A DNA stretch of 64,000 nucleotides, from contig NZ_CALGWU010000025.1 in the NCBI RefSeq assembly GCF_937936315.1, positions 1 through 64,000 of the forward strand. The letters run 5' to 3'. Of the stretch, positions 34,341 to 42,981 are shown one piece after another. How positions within the stretch are numbered: the first letter of the stretch is position 1; the number at the start of each line of letters is the position of its first letter. The DNA comes from an uncultured Capnocytophaga sp. (GTDB taxonomy: Bacteria; Bacteroidota; Bacteroidia; Flavobacteriales; Flavobacteriaceae). Under the pieces are notes generated by a model. The model was not told the origin of the DNA and made no database searches. It saw only the letters and a program-made list of their open reading frames with translations. The translations under genes and the position numbers were made by a program.

Positions 34341-35288
34341 ATGAAAAAACAAATTACCAATACTGTGTTAATGGTGCGCCCTGTGCGCTTCCGTATGAAT
34401 GAACAAACCGTTGTAAACAACTATTTCCAAGAGGAAATGGATTTGAAGAACGACGAAATCAACCGCCAAGCCCAACAAGAGTTTGATGTTCTTGTAGAAA
34501 AATTGCGTACCGTAGGGGTAAAAGTGATTGTTGTAGACGATATTTATGAACAAAATACTCCCGATTCGGTTTTTCCAAACAATTGGATTACCTTCCATCA
34601 GAATGGTGATATAGCTATCTACCCTATGTTTGCCGAAAATCGCCGCCGTGAACGCCGTGAGGATATTTTAGACAAAGTAGAAGCTGAAGGTTTTGATATC
34701 GAAAACGTATACGACTATACCGATGCCGAGAAAGAAAACATTTTCTTAGAAGGTACAGGTGCTATGGTGCTTGATAGGGTGAATCGCAAAGCCTATTGTG
34801 CGCTCTCTCCTCGCGCCGATGAAGAACTCTTTATTGAATTCTGTGAAGATTTTGAATATACTCCAGTGATTTTCAAAGCCTATCAGCAGGTAAATAATGA
34901 GCAATTACCTATTTACCATACCAATGTGATGATGGCATTAGGCGTAGATTTCGCAGTAGTATGCTTAGATACTATTACCGATAAAAGCGAACGCAAAAAC
35001 CTCTTGCATCACCTCAAAGAAGATAAAAAAGAGGTGATTAACATTACCCCTAAGCAAATGGAGCAATACGCTGGTAATATGTTGCAAGTGCAAGGAAAAG
35101 ATAGTACTTATTTAGTGATGAGTGATGCTGCCTATAACAGTCTAACTCCCGAACAACGAGAAACTATAGAAAAGCATACCGCTATTATTCACAGCAATTT
35201 AGAAACCATTGAAACCTGTGGAGGAGGCAGCGCCCGCTGTATGCTAGCCGAAATCTTTAACCCTCGAACTTTAAACACTAACAACTAA
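34341..35288 (+). CDS. ctlX: CtlX-type citrulline/arginine deiminase-family hydrolase
   Basis: A 315-residue guanidino-group-modifying enzyme of the amidinotransferase superfamily, closest to CtlX, a citrulline ureidase-type hydrolase. It opens VLMVRPVRFRMNEQT, has SVFPNNWITFH with the catalytic-context Asn/Asp, an HTNVMMALG histidine segment, and ends with the nucleophile in ETCGGGSARCMLAE. I start it at the ATG at 34341 because a -7 element at 34312-34319 leaves no leader for the reading from 34317. It is 1 bp upstream of apt. Confidence 0.82.
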   Translation: MKKQITNTVLMVRPVRFRMNEQTVVNNYFQEEMDLKNDEINRQAQQEFDVLVEKLRTVGVKVIVVDDIYEQNTPDSVFPNNWITFHQNGDIAIYPMFAENRRRERREDILDKVEAEGFDIENVYDYTDAEKENIFLEGTGAMVLDRVNRKAYCALSPRADEELFIEFCEDFEYTPVIFKAYQQVNNEQLPIYHTNVMMALGVDFAVVCLDTITDKSERKNLLHHLKEDKKEVINITPKQMEQYAGNMLQVQGKDSTYLVMSDAAYNSLTPEQRETIEKHTAIIHSNLETIETCGGGSARCMLAEIFNPRTLNTNN

Positions 35289-35289
35289 T

Positions 35290-35808
35290 ATGGACAAAAA
35301 AGAATATATTCAAAGTAAAATACGCGACATTAGGAACTTTCCTAAGGAAGGTATTATCTTTAAAGACATTACTCCTCTACTAATGGATGTAAAAGGGGTA
35401 AAATATGTAATCGACCTATTGGTAGAAAACCTGCACGGTCAGAAAATCGACAAAGTGGTCGGAATGGAAAGCCGTGGTTTTTTCTTCGGTATGCTTCTGG
35501 CACAACGTTTAGAAGCAGGGTTTATACCTGTCCGCAAAAAAGGTAAATTACCCTATAAAACGTTCTCTCAAACTTACGATTTAGAATATGGTCAAGATGT
35601 TCTCGAAATCCACGAAGATGCCATCTCTAAAGGTGAAAAAGTACTTATTCACGACGATATCCTCGCTACTGGTGGTACTGCCGAAGCCGTAGTAAAACTC
35701 GTAGAACGTCTCGGGGGAGATATTGTCCAGATCGATTTTTTGATGGAACTGCATTTCCTCAAAGGGCGTGATAAACTAAAAAATTACGAAGTGTATAGTA
35801 TTTTGTAG
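35290..35808 (+). CDS. apt: Adenine phosphoribosyltransferase
   Basis: A 172-residue purine salvage enzyme making AMP from adenine and PRPP. It has FPKEGIIFKDITPLL near the N-terminus, VGMESRGFFFG, the flexible-loop region RKKGKLPYKT, and the PRPP-binding motif VLIHDDILATGGTA. The length is standard. It is translationally close to ctlX and ends in an AT-rich hairpin. Confidence 0.95.
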   Translation: MDKKEYIQSKIRDIRNFPKEGIIFKDITPLLMDVKGVKYVIDLLVENLHGQKIDKVVGMESRGFFFGMLLAQRLEAGFIPVRKKGKLPYKTFSQTYDLEYGQDVLEIHEDAISKGEKVLIHDDILATGGTAEAVVKLVERLGGDIVQIDFLMELHFLKGRDKLKNYEVYSIL

Positions 35809-35832
35809 AAATCAGAGAGCTAAAAATTACTT

Positions 35833-35879
35833 ATTAGAAATATTAACTATTAAATATCAACTATTTAAATATTTCTAAT
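35833..35879 (+). terminator. AT-rich hairpin after apt
   Basis: A 12-bp perfect inverted repeat (35833-35844 with 35868-35879) with a 23-nt loop. There is no clean T run after it, so its strength as a terminator is uncertain. Confidence 0.45.
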
Positions 35880-35898
35880 TAAAAAATATACTAAAAAA

Positions 35899-35930
35899 TT
35901 TCGCTACTTAAATAAAAAATCCTACATTTG
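35899..35930 (+). promoter_or_regulatory. ATP synthase operon promoter
   Basis: The -7 element TACATTTG (35923-35930) with TTTC at the -33 position (35899-35902), 24 bp before the atpB ATG. Confidence 0.6.
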
Positions 35931-35953
35931 CGCAAATAAAAACAAAACAAGTA

Positions 35954-37021
35954 ATGAAAGTAAAGAATTACATTCTATATATCACTTTATTTGTAATCTC
36001 ACTGATACCTCTACAAGGTTTTGCTACCCAAAATGAAGGGAGTGAGGAGTTTAATATCAACGAATTGATCGATGAACATATTGGTGATTCTCACGATTTC
36101 CACTTGTTTGATTACAATGGGCACGCTTATTCGTTGCCCTTACCTATAATCCTATGGACTGATAACGGATTGGTAACTTTCTTATCAAGTGCCTTTCATC
36201 ACGACAACAAAGGAACTGTTGTAGTTGAAAAAAACGGACAGCGCTTTGTGCGTTACAAAGAAGATATCTACTACGTCAATGCTGATACACCTCTTACACT
36301 TAATGCTCAAGGTGATGTAACCAATGCTCGCCCTCTCAACTTTTCTATTACTAAGAATGTCGTTTCATTGATGTTAATATCAATACTATTATTGTTCACT
36401 TTCATTGCAGTAGCGCGTTCTTATAAAAAGAATCCTAAAGCTCCCAAAGGTTTGGCAGGTCTCTTAGAACCTATTGTAATCTTTGTGCGTGACGAAATAG
36501 CTATTCCTAATATAGGCGAAAAGTACTACAATAGATATATGCCTTATTTGCTTACAGTGTTTTTCCTAATTTGGGTAGGAAATCTCTTTGGACTTATACC
36601 TTTCTTCCCTTTTGCAGGCACTGTAACCAACAACATTCTCTTTACGGGTATGTTAGCTCTTTTCACTCTTATCCTTACCTTATTTAGTAGCAACAAACAC
36701 TATTGGCAACATATTTTTGCTCCACCTGGGGTACCCTCGTGGATATTGCCTATTATGATACCTATCGAAATTTTGAGTGTATTTACCAAACCTTTCGCCT
36801 TGATGATACGTTTGTTTGCCAATATGACGGCAGGTCACATCATCGCCCTAAGTTTGATATCACTGATATTCATATTCAAATCAGTAGCAATAGCCCCTGT
36901 ATCGGTTGCCTTTACAGTGTTTATGCAAATGTTAGAGTTATTAGTAGCTGTATTGCAAGCCTATGTATTTACATTGCTTTCCGCACTATTCATAGGGCAA
37001 GCTGTAGAAGAAACTCACTAA
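35954..37021 (+). CDS. atpB: ATP synthase F0 subunit a
   Basis: A 355-residue membrane subunit forming the proton half-channels. It carries a Bacteroidota-type N-terminal extension: a signal-like segment (1-24) and about 120 soluble residues before the first family helix. The functional helix has PFALMIRLFANMTAGHI with the essential arginine, and a conserved LELLVAVLQAYVFTLL end. It begins the order a-c-b-delta-alpha-gamma. Confidence 0.95.
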   Translation: MKVKNYILYITLFVISLIPLQGFATQNEGSEEFNINELIDEHIGDSHDFHLFDYNGHAYSLPLPIILWTDNGLVTFLSSAFHHDNKGTVVVEKNGQRFVRYKEDIYYVNADTPLTLNAQGDVTNARPLNFSITKNVVSLMLISILLLFTFIAVARSYKKNPKAPKGLAGLLEPIVIFVRDEIAIPNIGEKYYNRYMPYLLTVFFLIWVGNLFGLIPFFPFAGTVTNNILFTGMLALFTLILTLFSSNKHYWQHIFAPPGVPSWILPIMIPIEILSVFTKPFALMIRLFANMTAGHIIALSLISLIFIFKSVAIAPVSVAFTVFMQMLELLVAVLQAYVFTLLSALFIGQAVEETH

Positions 37022-37063
37022 TCTCTAAAACCTAACAAAAGTAACTAATTAATTTTTATAAAT

Positions 37064-37270
37064 ATGACTCCTATGTCTTTAGCAGGAATTGGGGCTGGAT
37101 TAGCAGCCATCGGAGCCGGAATCGGTATTGGTAAAATCGGTGCTTCTGCCGTAGAAGGTGTAGCACGCCAACCCGAAGTCGCTTCTAAAATCCAAACTAT
37201 GATGTTGATTGCAGCAGCTCTTATCGAAGGGGCAGCCCTATTCGGTATTGTTGTAGCTTTCCTCAAATAG
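37064..37270 (+). CDS. atpE: ATP synthase F0 subunit c
   Basis: A 68-residue two-helix hairpin of the rotor ring. The polar loop is ARQP (34-37), and the proton-binding carboxylate is Glu55 in ALIEGAALFG. The first helix is glycine-rich (GAGLAAIGAGIGIG). A stable hairpin follows at once and may adjust the high copy number needed for this subunit. Confidence 0.95.
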   Translation: MTPMSLAGIGAGLAAIGAGIGIGKIGASAVEGVARQPEVASKIQTMMLIAAALIEGAALFGIVVAFLK

Positions 37271-37280
37271 TACTAAAAAA

Positions 37281-37313
37281 AACCGTTGTGTAACGGTTGG
37301 TTGCACAACGGTT
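37281..37313 (+). terminator. Stem-loop between atpE and atpF
   Basis: A perfect 10-bp stem AACCGTTGTG with its complement (37281-37290 and 37304-37313) and a 13-nt loop. There is no strong T tail. It more likely stabilises the atpE 3' end or causes partial termination than ends the operon. Confidence 0.55.
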
Positions 37314-37321
37314 CTTTATTA

Positions 37322-37342
37322 ACACCTGACACCTAACACCTA
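37322..37342. repeat. Three heptamers before atpF
   Basis: ACACCTG, ACACCTA, ACACCTA in 7-bp register, 13 bp before the atpF ATG. It is the same unit and sense as the array before the YigZ-like gene. Confidence 0.78.
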
Positions 37343-37355
37343 ATAATTAAATACA

Positions 37356-37847
37356 ATGAATTTATCACATCCTGAAAGTTTATTATTCTGGAATACCATT
37401 ATCTTTCTCATCTTGCTTTTCCTCTTAGCAAAATTTGCTTGGAAACCTATAATGGCAGCTGTAAAACAGCGTGAAAACTCTATCAATCAGGCTTTAGAAG
37501 CTGCCGAAGAAGCGCAAAAACAAATGGCAAACCTCAAAGCTGATAACGAGCGTCTTTTAGCCGAAGCACGCGCTGAAAGAGATGTTATCTTAAAAGAAGC
37601 AAGAGATATCAAAGATAAAATTGTAAGTGAAGCTAAAGAAGAAGCTCATCGTGAAGGTGTAAAACTCATTCAGCAAGCACAACAAGCTATTGAAAGTGAG
37701 AAGAAAGTGGCTTTAGCACAACTAAAAGACCAAGTTGCAGCACTTTCTATCGAAATGGCGCAAAAAGTGATGATGAGCGAACTCTCCGACGAGAAAAAAC
37801 AAACTGCCCTCATCAACGATTATTTAAAAAGTGTTACCCTAAACTAA
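37356..37847 (+). CDS. atpF: ATP synthase F0 subunit b
   Basis: A 163-residue peripheral stalk subunit. There is one N-terminal membrane helix (about 8-28, FWNTIIFLILLFLLAKFAW), then a long charged coiled coil rich in Ala, Glu and Lys. The length is typical for a homodimeric b subunit. Confidence 0.95.
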   Translation: MNLSHPESLLFWNTIIFLILLFLLAKFAWKPIMAAVKQRENSINQALEAAEEAQKQMANLKADNERLLAEARAERDVILKEARDIKDKIVSEAKEEAHREGVKLIQQAQQAIESEKKVALAQLKDQVAALSIEMAQKVMMSELSDEKKQTALINDYLKSVTLN

Positions 37848-37854
37848 ATAGGTT

Positions 37855-38403
37855 ATGTACGGATTCAGAGTAGCAAACAGATATGCCAAGGCACTCTTGG
37901 AATACGCCTTACAACAAAATGCTTTGGAGGCTGTATTCGCTGATATGACCTTGATAGACAAAACAATAAAATCTCATAAGAATTTGGAACGTATGCTCAT
38001 TTCACCTATTGTGAAAACAACGGTAAAAAAGAATGTACTCTCCAAAATCTTTACAATGGTTACCCCCGAAACTCAGCGATTATTTGAGTTGCTTATCCAT
38101 AATGGACGTTTGCCAATACTTGGGGTAGTAGCCGAAAAATTTGTTGTGCAGTACAACATCTATAAAAATCAGAAAACAGCTGTAGTAACTACAGCTACCC
38201 CTCTTGACGAGTCTACTCGTAAAGAGATGCTTCAAAAAGTGATGATACTCACAAAAAACAACAATGTTACCCTTGAAAATAAGGTTGATAAGAATATCAT
38301 AGGAGGTTTTATCCTCCGTGTAGGCGATGTGCAATACAACGCCAGTGTAGCACACAAACTCAACCGATTGAAACAAGAGTTTCAAGAAAAATTATTTTTG
38401 TAA
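37855..38403 (+). CDS. atpH: ATP synthase F1 subunit delta
   Basis: A 182-residue stalk subunit that joins the b dimer to the alpha3beta3 head. The opening YGFRVANRYAKALLEYALQ and the closing LENKVDKNIIGGFILRVGD with a terminal lysine-rich helix are characteristic. It lies 7 bp after atpF. Confidence 0.94.
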   Translation: MYGFRVANRYAKALLEYALQQNALEAVFADMTLIDKTIKSHKNLERMLISPIVKTTVKKNVLSKIFTMVTPETQRLFELLIHNGRLPILGVVAEKFVVQYNIYKNQKTAVVTTATPLDESTRKEMLQKVMILTKNNNVTLENKVDKNIIGGFILRVGDVQYNASVAHKLNRLKQEFQEKLFL

Positions 38404-38484
38404 ATAATAGAGGAACGTTTCCAAGTTTGAGATTTTCAACAAAAACGATAAAAAACTAACGACTAAGAAATAAAACCTGAAAAA

Positions 38485-40065
38485 ATGGCAGAAATAAAAG
38501 CCGCTGAAATTTCAGCAATTTTAAAAGAACAACTAGCGCACTTCGATGCCAATGCTTCTCTCGAAGAAGTTGGTACCGTACTACAAGTGGGCGATGGTAT
38601 TGCGCGTATCTTCGGACTATCGAATGCGCAATATGGTGAATTAGTGAAATTTGACAACGGTCTACAAGGGATTGTCCTCAACCTCGAAGAAGACAACGTG
38701 GGGATTACCCTCCTAGGACCGTCAACCGATATTAAAGAAGGTGATACAGTAAAACGTACGGGGCTCATCGCCTCTATCAATGTAGGCGAAGGCATCGTAG
38801 GTCGTGTGGTAAACACCTTAGGGCAACCTATTGATGGTAAAGGTCCTATTACTGGCAAACTATACGAAATGCCCTTGGAACGCAAAGCCCCTGGGGTTAT
38901 TTTCCGTCAGCCAGTAAACGAACCTCTACAAACAGGTATCAAGGCAATCGATGCTATGATTCCTATCGGTCGTGGGCAACGTGAGTTGGTAATCGGCGAC
39001 CGTCAAACAGGTAAAACTACAGTGTGTATCGATACGATCTTAAACCAAAAAGAGTTCTACGATGCAGGCAATCCTGTGTATTGTATCTATGTAGCCATTG
39101 GTCAAAAAGCCTCAACTGTAGCAGGTATTACTAAAACCTTAGAAGATGCTGGTGCTTTAGCTTATACTACTATTGTAGCGGCTAACGCCTCCGATCCTGC
39201 CCCTATGCAGGTATATGCTCCTTTTGCAGGGGCTGCTATTGGCGAATACTTCCGCGATACAGGTCGCCCAGCTCTTATCATCTATGACGACCTTTCTAAA
39301 CAAGCGGTAGCCTACCGTGAGGTATCACTCTTATTGCGCCGCCCACCTGGACGTGAGGCTTACCCTGGTGACGTATTCTACTTGCACTCTCGTCTGTTAG
39401 AGCGCGCTGCCAAAGTAATTGGTGATGATACTATTGCACGCCAGATGAATGACTTACCCGAAAGTATCGCTCCACTCGTAAAAGGTGGGGGATCACTCAC
39501 TGCCTTACCTATTATTGAAACACAAGCGGGTGACGTATCAGCTTATATCCCTACTAACGTAATTTCTATTACCGACGGACAGATATTCTTGGAATCTGAC
39601 TTATTCAACTCTGGGGTACGCCCTGCTATCAACGTAGGTATTTCAGTATCTCGTGTGGGCGGTTCAGCTCAGATTAAATCAATGAAAAAGGTAGCAGGTA
39701 CGCTCAAATTAGACCAAGCGCAATACCGTGAACTTGAAGCTTTTGCCAAATTTGGATCTGACCTCGATGCAGCTACTATGGGGGTTATCGAAAAAGGAAA
39801 ACGCAATGTGGAAATCTTAAAACAACCACAAAACGACCCTTACCCTGTAGAAAGTCAAATTGCAATTATCTATGCAGGATCTAAGAACTTGTTGCGTCAA
39901 GTTCCTGTAAATAAAGTAAAAGAGTTCGAAAAAGAATATTTAGAGTTCCTGAATGTATCTCATCGTGATATTTTAGACCAGCTCAAAGCAGGAAAACTTA
40001 CTGATGAGATTACAGCTACTCTCGAAAAAGTAGCTAAAGATTTGAGCGAAAAATACGCAAAATAA
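38485..40065 (+). CDS. atpA: ATP synthase F1 subunit alpha
   Basis: A 526-residue nucleotide-binding subunit. The P-loop GDRQTGKTT is near residues 172-180, PAINVGISVSRVG is the family signature, and the arginine finger lies in the same region. The length is normal. An 81-bp gap without a hairpin precedes it. The next gene in the operon is not an ATP synthase gene. Confidence 0.97.
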   Translation: MAEIKAAEISAILKEQLAHFDANASLEEVGTVLQVGDGIARIFGLSNAQYGELVKFDNGLQGIVLNLEEDNVGITLLGPSTDIKEGDTVKRTGLIASINVGEGIVGRVVNTLGQPIDGKGPITGKLYEMPLERKAPGVIFRQPVNEPLQTGIKAIDAMIPIGRGQRELVIGDRQTGKTTVCIDTILNQKEFYDAGNPVYCIYVAIGQKASTVAGITKTLEDAGALAYTTIVAANASDPAPMQVYAPFAGAAIGEYFRDTGRPALIIYDDLSKQAVAYREVSLLLRRPPGREAYPGDVFYLHSRLLERAAKVIGDDTIARQMNDLPESIAPLVKGGGSLTALPIIETQAGDVSAYIPTNVISITDGQIFLESDLFNSGVRPAINVGISVSRVGGSAQIKSMKKVAGTLKLDQAQYRELEAFAKFGSDLDAATMGVIEKGKRNVEILKQPQNDPYPVESQIAIIYAGSKNLLRQVPVNKVKEFEKEYLEFLNVSHRDILDQLKAGKLTDEITATLEKVAKDLSEKYAK

Positions 40066-40069
40066 TTGA

Positions 40070-40747
40070 ATGAAAACCTTAAAAGAGCTCATTAATACCG
40101 AAGAGCCTGGCTGGGACTTAGTGCAAGAATGGTTGCAACAGGCTACCAATCCTTATGAAATACTCCCTCGCAATATCAAACGTGCTGAGGAAGAATTGGT
40201 AAGAGCACAGATAACTACCCGTTCTCCTATGGGCGCAATCATCTACGAAACAGGTGGTATTCTCATTGATGGTGGTTGGATACGGATCTTAGGTTCTGGT
40301 TGCGAAAGATTGCAAAGAGGTATAATGGAATGGAACAAAGGTAAATCATTCGATAATTATGGCGAACAACCTCGTTTCCTCCTCATTGCAGACGATGTGC
40401 TTGGCGGGTATTTCGCTATTAATGGAGGTGGTCTCAGTGAAGAAAGTTTAGGAAAAATATTCTATTTAGCCCCTGACACATTACAGTGGGAAGATTTGAA
40501 TTGCAGTTATTCTGATTTTCTCAACTGGGTTTTTGCTGGCGACCTCAAAATGTTCTATGAAGGTTCTTATTGGAATAGTTGTAAAGAAGAAGTGGCTCAA
40601 GCTAATGCCGATGAAGTTTTTTCGTTCTTTCCTCCACTTTGGACAAAAGAAGGTAAAAACCTTGGAAACAGCAGCCGAAAGTTAGTTCCTATAGAAGAGA
40701 GCTATGCGCTCACACTTGAATTTCAAGCACAATTAAATAACAAATAG
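40070..40747 (+). CDS. DUF2625 family protein inside the atp operon
   Basis: A 225-residue soluble protein of the DUF2625 family (function unknown). Recognisable segments are GAIIYETGGILIDGGWIRILGSG, LLIADDVLGGYFAINGGG and GKIFYLAPDTLQWEDL. It starts 4 bp after the atpA stop, on the same strand, and separates atpA from atpG, which are normally adjacent. It resembles SMI1/KNR4-like immunity proteins in its Gly/Trp-rich style, but I cannot confirm a link. Confidence 0.8.
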   Translation: MKTLKELINTEEPGWDLVQEWLQQATNPYEILPRNIKRAEEELVRAQITTRSPMGAIIYETGGILIDGGWIRILGSGCERLQRGIMEWNKGKSFDNYGEQPRFLLIADDVLGGYFAINGGGLSEESLGKIFYLAPDTLQWEDLNCSYSDFLNWVFAGDLKMFYEGSYWNSCKEEVAQANADEVFSFFPPLWTKEGKNLGNSSRKLVPIEESYALTLEFQAQLNNK

Positions 40748-40779
40748 TTAATGATTAGTGGTAAATGTGGTATATAGGG

Positions 40780-40807
40780 CTTACCTCTTACCTCTTACCT
40801 CTTACCT
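40780..40807. repeat. Four perfect heptamers before atpG
   Basis: CTTACCT is repeated exactly four times, ending 6 bp before the atpG ATG. Copy-number change by slippage would alter the leader by 7 nt per unit. Confidence 0.88.
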
Positions 40808-40813
40808 AATAAA

Positions 40814-41677
40814 ATGGCAAATTTAAAAGAAATACGTAGCAGAATTTCATCAGTAAGTTCAACGATGCAAATCACAGCAGCGATGAAAATGGTATCAGCA
40901 GCCAAATTGAAAAAGGCACAAGATGCTATTCTAGCGATGAAACCTTATGCTTATAAACTCAAGCAGTTGTTAGAACACCTTAGCGCTGCTTTGGGTGATG
41001 AGAACGTTTATAACCCACGCAAAGGAGAGGTAAAAAAAGTACTTTTAGTGCCCATCACTTCCAACAGAGGACTCTGTGGGGCATTCAATGCTAGTGTGAT
41101 AAAAAAGGTGTTAGAGTTAGAGCAAACCACCTACAAAGGTAAACAAGTACAACTCTATACCATAGGCAAAAAAGGCAATGATGTATTGAAAAAATACGAC
41201 AATATTATAGCTCATAATAGCGAAATTTTTGATAAGCTCACCTTTGCGACAGCAGCAACTTTAGCCGAAGAACTGATGGAATTATACACTTCGGGTAAAT
41301 ATGACCAAATAGTATTGGTGTACAACAGCTTTAAGAATGCAGCTACTCAAATCCTTACAGAAGAAACTTTCTTGCCTATTCAACCTATAGCTACTAAATC
41401 AAAAGCTAAAGAACTAAACACAGATTATATTTATGAGCCTTCTAAGCAAGAAATTGTAGAAGAACTCATCCCACGTTCGCTAAAAACAGAAATTTTTAAA
41501 GCATTACGCGACTCAGTAGCTGCTGAGCACGGTGCTCGTATGACAGCTATGCACAAGGCTACCGACAACGCTCAAGATCTTAAGAATGAACTTATTCTCA
41601 CCTACAACAAAGCCCGTCAGGCTACTATTACTAGTGAGATTATAGAAATCGTAGGAGGTTCAGAGGCCTTAGCATAA
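40814..41677 (+). CDS. atpG: ATP synthase F1 subunit gamma
   Basis: A 287-residue central-shaft subunit. The N-terminal coiled coil (EIRSRISSVSSTMQITAAMKMVSAAKLKKAQ) and the C-terminal helix (NAQDLKNELILTYNKARQATITSEIIEIVGG) that form the rotor axle are both complete. It is the last ATP synthase gene here; atpD and atpC must lie elsewhere, as is usual in Flavobacteriia. Confidence 0.95.
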   Translation: MANLKEIRSRISSVSSTMQITAAMKMVSAAKLKKAQDAILAMKPYAYKLKQLLEHLSAALGDENVYNPRKGEVKKVLLVPITSNRGLCGAFNASVIKKVLELEQTTYKGKQVQLYTIGKKGNDVLKKYDNIIAHNSEIFDKLTFATAATLAEELMELYTSGKYDQIVLVYNSFKNAATQILTEETFLPIQPIATKSKAKELNTDYIYEPSKQEIVEELIPRSLKTEIFKALRDSVAAEHGARMTAMHKATDNAQDLKNELILTYNKARQATITSEIIEIVGGSEALA

Positions 41678-41718
41678 TGTAATACATTGGGATACATAAT
41701 AGAGAGATTTAATTTTAT

Positions 41719-42957
41719 ATGGAAAACAAAAAATTTAACAACAACTACAAGAAGAATAGCTATTCCTCTAATGGGAATTCAGAGAAAAAGCCTTACAATT
41801 CTTCTTACAACAGCGGTAACAATCGCAACAACAGCAATAGTTCATTCAAAAAGAAAACTTACGGACAGAACGAAGGACGCAGTTACAACAACAGCGGAAA
41901 CCGCTATGACAACAGCAACCGCTATGATAACAATAGCGGTAATCGTTATGAAAATAATGGTGGCAATCGTTATGAAAATAACGGTGGCAATCGTTACAAC
42001 AATAGTAACAATGGTTATAACTCAGAAAACAGAAAATCATATAATCCTAATTTCAAAAAGAATGAGGGATATAGTAAACCTAACAACTATAACCGTAACG
42101 AAGGCTACAATCGTAACGAAAGTTATAACCGCAATGAAGGTTATAAGCAAAACGATAATTATAAAAAACCTTTCAACAAGAAACCTTATAACAATACCTA
42201 CAAGCCTCAAAACAACGCTCCTATAGACTATCCTACTATTACTCCAGCTGAAGTACGTTTGAACAAATATATTGCTGATGCTGGTATATGCTCTCGCCGT
42301 AATGCCGATATGTATATTTCATCAGGTAATGTAACTGTGAATGGTGAAGTGATGACTACGCTTGGTTATCGTGTAAAACCTACCGATGAAGTGCGTTTCG
42401 ATGGTAAACTCCTTTCTTCTGAAAAGAAAGAATACATCTTGCTCAATAAGCCCAAAGGCTTCATCACCACTACCAACGATGAAAAAGGACGCAAAACTGT
42501 GATGGATTTGGTGGCAAATGCTACCAATGCACGTATCTTGCCTGTAGGTCGTTTAGACAGAGCTACTACAGGTTTGTTATTGCTCACCAATGATGGTGAA
42601 CTTACCAAAAAACTCACCCACCCCACTCACGGTGTGCGCAAAATATACCATGTAATCCTCGACCGCAAACTCGACTACAAGGACTTTATGAAAGTACAAG
42701 ACGGATTAGAGTTAGAAGATGGCCTTATTGAAGTAGATGAAATCAGCTATGTGAACGACAAACCTAAGAATGAAATAGGTATTAAAATTCACAGTGGTCG
42801 TAATCGCATTGTACGTCGTATTTTTGAACACTTGGGCTACCAAGTAGAAAAACTCGACCGTGTTGTATTTGCTGGGCTCACTAAAAAAGATTTACCTCGT
42901 GGTCATTGGCGTCGTCTCACTCAACAAGAAGTAATCAATCTTCGCAATATGAAGTGA
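41719..42957 (+). CDS. RluB/RsuA-type rRNA pseudouridine synthase with repeat-rich N-terminus
   Basis: A 412-residue enzyme. Residues about 1-165 are low-complexity, made of Asn/Tyr/Arg/Gly/Lys repeats such as ENNGGNRY and YNRNEG. An S4 RNA-binding domain follows (VRLNKYIADAGICSRRNAD), then the synthase domain with the catalytic aspartate in GRLDRATTGLLLLTNDGEL. The family isomerises uridines in rRNA. The basic, disordered N-terminal arm is common in Bacteroidota homologues and may add RNA affinity. The DNA for the arm has direct repeats (41935-42010). Confidence 0.9.
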   Translation: MENKKFNNNYKKNSYSSNGNSEKKPYNSSYNSGNNRNNSNSSFKKKTYGQNEGRSYNNSGNRYDNSNRYDNNSGNRYENNGGNRYENNGGNRYNNSNNGYNSENRKSYNPNFKKNEGYSKPNNYNRNEGYNRNESYNRNEGYKQNDNYKKPFNKKPYNNTYKPQNNAPIDYPTITPAEVRLNKYIADAGICSRRNADMYISSGNVTVNGEVMTTLGYRVKPTDEVRFDGKLLSSEKKEYILLNKPKGFITTTNDEKGRKTVMDLVANATNARILPVGRLDRATTGLLLLTNDGELTKKLTHPTHGVRKIYHVILDRKLDYKDFMKVQDGLELEDGLIEVDEISYVNDKPKNEIGIKIHSGRNRIVRRIFEHLGYQVEKLDRVVFAGLTKKDLPRGHWRRLTQQEVINLRNMK

Positions 42958-42981
42958 TGCGATTCCCTAAATCCTAAAAGC

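Noticed and set aside
37281..37313. Hairpin after atpE as an operon terminator
   Set aside because: It lacks a T run and atpF follows in the same direction with no promoter seen, so full termination is unlikely.
41687..42226. A 179-residue frame over the pseudouridine synthase N-terminus
   Set aside because: It is a Thr/Ile/Met-rich shadow of the Asn/Tyr-rich repeats in another frame, with no family features.
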